A stretch of DNA of 42,246 bases, taken from positions 1-42,246 of the IMG/VR virus record IMGVR_UViG_3300025828_000047; one strand, 5' to 3'. Both the position numbers and the translations under genes were made by a program. The notes under the pieces are model-generated. The model was given only the letters and a program-made list of their open reading frames with translations, did no database searches and had not been told where the DNA came from. How positions within the stretch are numbered: the first letter of the stretch is position 1; the number at the start of each line of letters is the position of its first letter. Positions 36,085-42,246 of the stretch are shown here, one piece after another. The DNA is from a virus.

Positions 36085-39000
36085 CTAGTCATCTCCATTT
36101 TTACAAGGGGCAGGTCTTAATGAACTCCACTGCCACCATTTGATTCCTGGGTTTAGGTCAGAATTAGAACCTAAATTGTCAACGTAAACCTCAGATGGAC
36201 TCATGTAGTCTTTATCCCTGTAGTCATAACTAGTATAGCAAGCAGCTTCTAATGTCTGTCTAGCTACTAATTTTGTATTTTTGAAGGAGTTCTTCATTCC
36301 TTCGTTACCACGCCAAGTGTGCATCCCTCCATTTTTTCCTGCACCAATCCAGCGACCGCCACCTCTTTTCTTGTTGTTCGCCGTCGCAGCCCAACCATCT
36401 TCAACTCTTGCAAGGGAAGGTACAAATGTGTTGACACAGTAAAGAGCTAGCAGATCCATGTACTTAGGTATCGGATAACAGTGCTCAAATAGAGTCTTAT
36501 AAGCTGGCGTCTCTATCAGTAGGCATACTAGTCGCTGAAGATAGTCGTTGTAAAGCCCAGCCTCATATGCATCAGTTGTTAGCTGTATCTCAGCAGACGC
36601 TATTGGGATTGCGTTTTTGTATAGCGAATTGAAAGCTTTATGTGTGTATCCCGTTTCCTCTGAGACTCCAGCCAATGCGCTACCCATACTATCAGTAAGA
36701 TTAGAAATTCTAGCTGCGCTTGGAATAAAGCTGATCCTTAATCCAAAATAAACTTCATCCTCCGCTAGTACCTCTCCAGTGTGGGCGATTTGAGCATCAA
36801 AAATATTTGATACGAAACCAAACAGCTTAAAAGTATTTGCTGTGTCCGTAGAACCCTTGGAAATAAGATACCTTTCAAGTACAAAGGGAGTATTGGAATT
36901 TGATATTAATATATCTGGACTGTCATATGGGTGTGTTGCACTAACTCCAGCAATAGAAGACTCAAAATAGGCAGCATTTGGTACATCATATGGTCCTGCT
37001 TCTGTCGTGCCTATAGCGCCTCGGATAATTGTGGGACTCTTCAAGATAATATCATTAACATCCTTGAAATTTGGACTCACACCCTCTGAGAAAATTTCTG
37101 TTGTCCTTGCGTATTCGTTACGGATATAGCGCCTAAGTATCGTCTTACAACGTGATATAATCGGAGATTCGACTGTTTCTGGTAAACCAGTAACTGCGTT
37201 TACTCCCACGGTACTTTGGAATATAGTGTCCCAATTCTGCTTCCTACGCTTAGCGAGTCTCCTCGCAGAGTTCAAGCCTGTAATCAACCCAGGGGGAACA
37301 TATACCCAGTTATCCTCAACGAATTGGTTGATAAAGTCTAGAGCTTCTTGCTCCTCTGGTGTAATATCTGTTATAAGTCCTAGATTGACTTTAATTCCAA
37401 AGTTCTGGACAACTTGCTCCAAGAATAACCACCAATAATCTTCATATTTTTCAACAAAGCGTTTGCCACGACCTGCGTCTTTCATGCCCTGTTCCATCTT
37501 GTCTATTACGAATTCAGATAGCATCTCGCCATAGTTAAATTCTGACAGGGCTAGGTATTGCAAAACAGGGAGACCCTTCATTAGAACTTCAACAACATAG
37601 GTCCTTATTGTAGCATATATCGTGCCTTCGATTATGCCAAGAGAAGCTTTTGATAAGTGTCTATCGAAAGGTAACTCTCTCTCTGCACTTACACCCTTGA
37701 CTTTGAGACCGGCTCTTTCGTCCATTGGGACTTTGGCGCTAAACTCAGAGCACACAGATTTCAATGATGAAAAGTCTGGGAATGTAACGACATCGCTACT
37801 ATCTTCACATGGATTAAACTCAGGAATGATTTTTTGTGCTATTCTCAAATAACCTTTATTGTCGGGCTGCTTGAGGTAAAATGGCGGATTACCTTCAGAA
37901 CCACCGTATCTCTCTACAGCTGCACCGATATCTCCATCAAATTCTTCTTCATGGAAATATTTTATAATTGGTGGTTTAGTCGCATCAAATCCATAAACAA
38001 ACGGTGAGTTGTCACTTCCTTCCGCAGCAACTAGCTCTGCTAGGGCTTCTAGAATCCTCTGGCTTATTTTCTCAAACCCAATGACCATAGAGTCTTCAGC
38101 AGAATCATACTCTACATCAAACTGAAGTGATCCAGCAGCATCGCCTCTGGGAGTATCTGGCTGCCCTAGATATTCATATACACTGTGTTCTACAAGTGCT
38201 TGGAAAGTTGAGTCTGGGCTAGATGAGCCACCAATGTAGTAATCACTTAATATATTACTCTTAAAGCCTGCGATAACATCGTCAACGGAAGACTTAATGT
38301 CAAAGTAACTTATCACTTCTTCATATGGGTCTCCGCCTTCATCTTTCCAGTTTTCATTCTTCATGTTTATTCTTAGCCTATGTCCATCCCATGAGTGCTG
38401 TTGTCCGTCAGGTGGGGTGGTCCAATAATCGAAACTAAAAGTAAATTGCATGGTATCTGGATTATCATAATCAAACCAGAATAAGTTAGTGGTGTATCCA
38501 CTCCCTACATTGAAGGGGGTGCTTAAGTTAATTAAACTATCTTGCAAATGTCCTGCGACCTTGTCTGGTAAGCCGCCTAGTGCTGGGGCCTTACCAGAAA
38601 TTTCGTCTCCATTAGAATTGTTACCTGTATTTTCTTCTGTTTCGCCGTCGCCTGTTGAAGATAAAGGGTTAAATAAGAATGGCAGCTTAAATATCTTTGT
38701 ACCTTCTGTGAATTCTCTTGGCCCTGTTACCCAATTATTGTGGTCCTTAGGAGTATTTGCCCCATCTCCCCACTCGTCTCTCGGGGGATAAGCTCTGGTG
38801 CCACGAGAGCCATATATGTTTAGAACGGATGGCCCCAGGACAGAACTCTGGAACCCAAGGTGTTGTCTATAACCTCTGCCCCTAGAATCAGCCAGAACCA
38901 TGTTTAAGAATCCTCTTTTACCAATAATATCCTCAGTAAAAGATAGAGACATTGCATCAAAAATACTGTTATAGATGTTATCTAAAGCAATTGTCTCCAT

Positions 39001-42000
39001 TGGCATTTCGGAAGGCAAAAGACCTGGCTTGTCGCTAGTTGGGTCTTTCATAATGTCTGGTATAACACTATTGAAAATACCAGCCTGTAACAGACTCATA
39101 AGGTCTTCTAAGTCAGCAGCTGTCTGATCTCTTAGGACACATAGCTGTCCCTCGATACAAGCCTCATCAACGCCCTTGGCGCGCAATGCTTCTGCTCTTG
39201 TAGCGCGGAACACATTAAGAAGTCCCATGTTATCGCAGACTTCTCTAGAGACAGGTAGATTTGTTGGATTTTGAATGCAAAGCTGATCAAGATCGACAAA
39301 TATGCCTATTGCCTTAAAGAACTCATGAACCGAGTCTCTGTCGAATAAACACTCTGTTAGAGACGCTGTAACAGGATCAGTTCGGACGATTTCTACGACA
39401 AGGTCATATAGATTATCAGACCCTTCGCCATTGATTAGATCAACTAGTTCACATTGTGTCACCACAGACGCTACGTTGTCCACTAGACGCCCCATCGCAA
39501 CTGCGTCGGTGTAGCACCCCCTGTTGGCTAGAAGATCTGTCAGAGCGCCATCTACAAGCTCAGGATCGATATCCGCATTGCCACATAGATTAGCCTTTAG
39601 GGCATCTCGTAGGTTGAGTGGATCTTGCCCTCTCCTCGTCTTACAAAGCTCTTCTGCTATTATTTCTAATATCTTCTTGAGAACAAGAATAAGAAGGCGG
39701 ATAAGAAGTTCTTCCAGAACCCTCAGGGCATTATCAATAAGAATCTTAGAAATTGTGTTGAATTTTATTTTTGGTATAACAGGAATCGTGATAGAAGCCT
39801 GAAGCTCGCAGAAGTCTAGGTTAACGCCAGGTAGCTTAATAAACTCTTTTAGAGGTGGGTAGAAAAGCGGAGGCGCAATACAGAACTTGTCTATCTTCTG
39901 CAAAATATTAACTGCGATTCCAGCGCCAGGAAGGTTGTTCAAAACATTTAATATTTCGTCTAGATTCAATAAGTCGTTGACAACCAAATCATAAATCACA
40001 TCTTTTAGCTGTCCATAATCTTGTGGCGTTGCTGCTCTCTGCTCCCTACCCAGAGAACCTACCTGGGCTGGTGGATCGCTTAATGTTAATTCAGCTGTTA
40101 CCGTCCCCGGTGTTCTGGTGACTCCGACAAATCCCTGATCCCCAAGAGAGCCCAATGGAATGTCTTTGCTTGTATAGCTATTCTGTCTATCGTAGACTGG
40201 CTCTATGACAGCCCCACCATCATCTAGAATTGTTACTGTTGCAAACCCAGCAAGGAACGGAAGTAATTGTGGAGCGACTTCATTTACGGAAGCTACGATT
40301 ACTTCTTGTGCTTCAGGAGGCAAGCTACTAATAAACTTTCCTACAAATTCATCATCCATGCCCTTCACAGCAGCGCCAACGATTATAGAGATTGCGTCAT
40401 CATAACCAAGAGCGTTTAAGATGCAATCAACTGCAGCCTTGATGAGATCGATTAAGCCACACATTCCTAGATTGTTTAGCATCCCGCCGTACAGATCACC
40501 TAACTCTTTATAGCGCCCCCTTACCAAAAGCTCTGGTAAATCATTGATGAACCTATCACTTGTTAGATATTCCTTTAGCGTCATATCCGTGATTTGGAGA
40601 GCAAAATCCGTCCTACCCTGATGCTCTAGAATCTTTGCATCGACAAGGGCACACGGGTTTGAGCTAAACTGAGACAGTAGCGCTCCCTTAATATCATTGA
40701 TTTGGCTTTCGGCCCATTTCTGTTTTTGAGTCGAGTTCCCAAACAAGTTTGGTTCGAATATGCCACTTGATAAGCCAGAAGCGCAAACCTCTTGTTCTAG
40801 CTGTTTTATAGATTCATTTCCTTCTGTTATTGGCGAAGAATTGTCTAAACCATAGTTCTCTTGAATTGCTGGGAATCGATATTTGCTTAACATGTCATAC
40901 CAAGAGATGGCTTCTCTAATCATCAGATCATTCTTCATGTTAGGCAACTGCGATACATAGGCACAAGTTGTCTTGTCATTCATTGGGGCTCGATTAACAA
41001 ATGAGCTAAATCCCTTCTCTATCTGAATTGGAGAAGAGTTTTGTTTTTGGATCTTTATATATTCGACTGTAAACTCTGGGGTGAACCCTATTTCAACCCA
41101 CTCTAAGCCCCTAATGTCATGCCCTGACTCTCTTAGCAGGAGATCGGTTTCCTTAAAAAAGCTCTCAATCCTCTTAGACTCTGTTGAAAAGTTTAGGCCC
41201 CTTATGATTTTACCTGTGTCGAGGTGCCATTGAGCATAGAACCTATCGTAAAGCCCGAATGCATAACTAACTTTATCAAATATATCTTCCATTTCTAGTG
41301 CCTTAAACACTACAAAGGAGCGTTCCCCAGAAGAATAAACAGGAGTAGGAGTACCCTCTTCAACCTTCGGCTGTCTCTCTGGTATTCTGTTAAACTCCTC
41401 GGCAGATACCGTAATCAAGACTTTTGTTTTCGCTTTTGGTCTAGGTGGAATGTAAAATGTTTTTACTTTTGCAGTACCAACAAAAGCAAGTCCGTCAAGA
41501 TATAAGCCTTCGCTACCATTTGTTAAGGCATCCCTAGAAGACAATACACTTTGAAATCCAGTTGATACGTTTGTAAAATCAACATTAACTTTTTTATTGT
41601 AATAATCAAGTAGCTTATTTATAGCGTCTGGTATAAAAGTATTAAAATATTCTTCGCTACAGTCTGGGGGATCGGCCAACATAACTATGGAATATTCACA
41701 AGTCTTCTGGTTTAAGAATGGCTCGTCTTCTGATTGGTTTAGCCAGTTTGGAACTATAGCATCCGGGTTTGGTATGCAACTCTGATAAGTCTCTACAGTT
41801 AGTGGGCCTTCGTCAAGATCCCTGCATTGCCCAGGATTAGCATTGCCAGGCTCAAGAGTTGGTAATTCCGAATCTAGATTTATTGCCTCACAGCCATAGC
41901 CGTCAGCCCCCCTTAAGAGTATTGCTTCGTTGAGAGCTTCAGTGGACACGGAAACAGAAGTGCTATGAGCCTGAAGAAAAGAATCCCAATATCTGGCTAC

Positions 42001-42246
42001 CGTATCATCCACGATGTCTACAAGAGGGTTTTCATCGAAATAAAGCCTATCTGCCATGGCTCTAAATATTTTTATATTACATTCGTTTGTTGTAAGCTCA
42101 GCATCTGTGAAAGATCCGCCGTAAGGGGCGCTCCCACCACAAGCTCCCGCTGAAGTAGTGGAATAGCCTGCATCAGAAAAAACTCCAGATATAAATTCAC
42201 TTCCATCGACTGGCCCTAAACCCGCAGAGTCTAAAATTTCTAGGGC
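36085..42246 (-). CDS. Giant structural protein, at least 2053 residues (5' end beyond right window edge)
   Basis: The reading frame is open from the stop at 36085 to the right edge with no stop codon. An internal ATG at 42057-42055 (MADRLYFDENP) would give 1990 residues but has no good ribosome site. The 63 codons above it read as protein (for example DSAGLGPVDGSEFISGVFSD, then TTNECNIKIFRA), and the other two frames there have early stops. I therefore take the gene as 5'-truncated. The protein is acidic with scattered Cys. Around residues 775-800 (counted from MADR) is a strikingly Leu/Ile-rich helix pair (LEELLIRLLILVLKKILEII). A C-terminal basic stretch (NNKKRGGGRWIGAGKNGG) precedes the end. 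It is coupled to gp25, so baseplate or tail assembly is likely; no known family recognised. Confidence 0.88.
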   Translation of the reverse strand, partial: ALEILDSAGLGPVDGSEFISGVFSDAGYSTTSAGACGGSAPYGGSFTDAELTTNECNIKIFRAMADRLYFDENPLVDIVDDTVARYWDSFLQAHSTSVSVSTEALNEAILLRGADGYGCEAINLDSELPTLEPGNANPGQCRDLDEGPLTVETYQSCIPNPDAIVPNWLNQSEDEPFLNQKTCEYSIVMLADPPDCSEEYFNTFIPDAINKLLDYYNKKVNVDFTNVSTGFQSVLSSRDALTNGSEGLYLDGLAFVGTAKVKTFYIPPRPKAKTKVLITVSAEEFNRIPERQPKVEEGTPTPVYSSGERSFVVFKALEMEDIFDKVSYAFGLYDRFYAQWHLDTGKIIRGLNFSTESKRIESFFKETDLLLRESGHDIRGLEWVEIGFTPEFTVEYIKIQKQNSSPIQIEKGFSSFVNRAPMNDKTTCAYVSQLPNMKNDLMIREAISWYDMLSKYRFPAIQENYGLDNSSPITEGNESIKQLEQEVCASGLSSGIFEPNLFGNSTQKQKWAESQINDIKGALLSQFSSNPCALVDAKILEHQGRTDFALQITDMTLKEYLTSDRFINDLPELLVRGRYKELGDLYGGMLNNLGMCGLIDLIKAAVDCILNALGYDDAISIIVGAAVKGMDDEFVGKFISSLPPEAQEVIVASVNEVAPQLLPFLAGFATVTILDDGGAVIEPVYDRQNSYTSKDIPLGSLGDQGFVGVTRTPGTVTAELTLSDPPAQVGSLGREQRAATPQDYGQLKDVIYDLVVNDLLNLDEILNVLNNLPGAGIAVNILQKIDKFCIAPPLFYPPLKEFIKLPGVNLDFCELQASITIPVIPKIKFNTISKILIDNALRVLEELLIRLLILVLKKILEIIAEELCKTRRGQDPLNLRDALKANLCGNADIDPELVDGALTDLLANRGCYTDAVAMGRLVDNVASVVTQCELVDLINGEGSDNLYDLVVEIVRTDPVTASLTECLFDRDSVHEFFKAIGIFVDLDQLCIQNPTNLPVSREVCDNMGLLNVFRATRAEALRAKGVDEACIEGQLCVLRDQTAADLEDLMSLLQAGIFNSVIPDIMKDPTSDKPGLLPSEMPMETIALDNIYNSIFDAMSLSFTEDIIGKRGFLNMVLADSRGRGYRQHLGFQSSVLGPSVLNIYGSRGTRAYPPRDEWGDGANTPKDHNNWVTGPREFTEGTKIFKLPFLFNPLSSTGDGETEENTGNNSNGDEISGKAPALGGLPDKVAGHLQDSLINLSTPFNVGSGYTTNLFWFDYDNPDTMQFTFSFDYWTTPPDGQQHSWDGHRLRINMKNENWKDEGGDPYEEVISYFDIKSSVDDVIAGFKSNILSDYYIGGSSSPDSTFQALVEHSVYEYLGQPDTPRGDAAGSLQFDVEYDSAEDSMVIGFEKISQRILEALAELVAAEGSDNSPFVYGFDATKPPIIKYFHEEEFDGDIGAAVERYGGSEGNPPFYLKQPDNKGYLRIAQKIIPEFNPCEDSSDVVTFPDFSSLKSVCSEFSAKVPMDERAGLKVKGVSAERELPFDRHLSKASLGIIEGTIYATIRTYVVEVLMKGLPVLQYLALSEFNYGEMLSEFVIDKMEQGMKDAGRGKRFVEKYEDYWWLFLEQVVQNFGIKVNLGLITDITPEEQEALDFINQFVEDNWVYVPPGLITGLNSARRLAKRRKQNWDTIFQSTVGVNAVTGLPETVESPIISRCKTILRRYIRNEYARTTEIFSEGVSPNFKDVNDIILKSPTIIRGAIGTTEAGPYDVPNAAYFESSIAGVSATHPYDSPDILISNSNTPFVLERYLISKGSTDTANTFKLFGFVSNIFDAQIAHTGEVLAEDEVYFGLRISFIPSAARISNLTDSMGSALAGVSEETGYTHKAFNSLYKNAIPIASAEIQLTTDAYEAGLYNDYLQRLVCLLIETPAYKTLFEHCYPIPKYMDLLALYCVNTFVPSLARVEDGWAATANNKKRGGGRWIGAGKNGGMHTWRGNEGMKNSFKNTKLVARQTLEAACYTSYDYRDKDYMSPSEVYVDNLGSNSDLNPGIKWWQWSSLRPAPCKNGDD

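Noticed and set aside
42055-42057. ATG at 42057 as the true start of the giant right-edge gene
   Set aside because: No good ribosome site, and the frame is open and protein-like for all 63 codons up to the edge; kept only as an alternative.
1-42246. Many plus-strand open frames of 60-160 codons
   Set aside because: They lie opposite long, motif-supported minus-strand genes, have no recognisable domains or consistent ribosome sites, and have low-quality compositions.
1-42246. tRNA genes, CRISPR arrays, integrase or attachment sites, insertion sequences
   Set aside because: No gene-free space large enough and no matching signals were seen on either strand.

Overview
This window is a densely packed piece of a tailed-phage genome (Caudoviricetes, contractile-tail T4-like relatives). 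Every supported gene lies on the minus strand, so the window reads biologically from right (42246) to left (1). The diagnostic genes are a T4 gp17-type large terminase, a gp20-type portal protein, a gp6-type baseplate wedge protein and a gp25-type wedge protein. They are surrounded by very large structural proteins that do not look like any T4 protein I recognise. The arrangement fits the distant ('far') T4-like myoviruses common in aquatic viromes. A Gram-negative host is suggested by a pair of coiled-coil membrane proteins that look like spanins, and a DUF6356-like membrane protein hints weakly at an alphaproteobacterial host; both host statements are inference.

Layout in transcription order. 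(1) 42246-12399 is a baseplate/tail structural block: a giant protein of at least 2053 residues whose reading frame runs off the right edge, gp25-like and gp6-like wedge proteins, a DNRLRE-like structural protein, a 2806-residue LamG-containing protein, two proteins sharing an N-terminal module (22753-23889 and 14999-15889), two large proteins of 1048 and 1225 residues, and two paralogues sharing a C-terminal domain. (2) 12402-5032 mixes DNA metabolism with one possible virion or lysis gene: a RuvC-like resolvase, an 893-residue protein with a peptidoglycan-binding domain and a strong internal start site, a DnaG-type primase whose start codon sits in a 13-bp hairpin, and a single-chain SbcD-SbcC (Mre11-Rad50, T4 gp47-gp46) fusion. 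(3) 5002-4017 is a small membrane-protein cluster that resembles a lysis cassette. (4) 4017-1 is the packaging block: a zinc-ribbon protein, a 182-residue protein in the position where a small terminase could be expected, TerL, and the portal protein cut by the left edge.

The genes are joined by 1-nt (TAATG, TAGTG), 4-nt (ATGA) or roughly 10-26-nt overlaps, or by gaps of 50 nt or less. I see no convincing intrinsic terminator, tRNA, CRISPR array, integrase, IS element or plus-strand gene. No gene-free stretch exceeds 50 nt. Four genes start with GTG or TTG; start choices were made from Shine-Dalgarno sequences and overlaps.

The best candidates for something new are the one-chain Mre11-Rad50 protein with an unusual CX6C hook, the hairpin over the primase start codon, the two-start peptidoglycan-binding gene built from two modules that begin with the same helix, the membrane/coiled-coil cluster, and the baseplate block of giant proteins.
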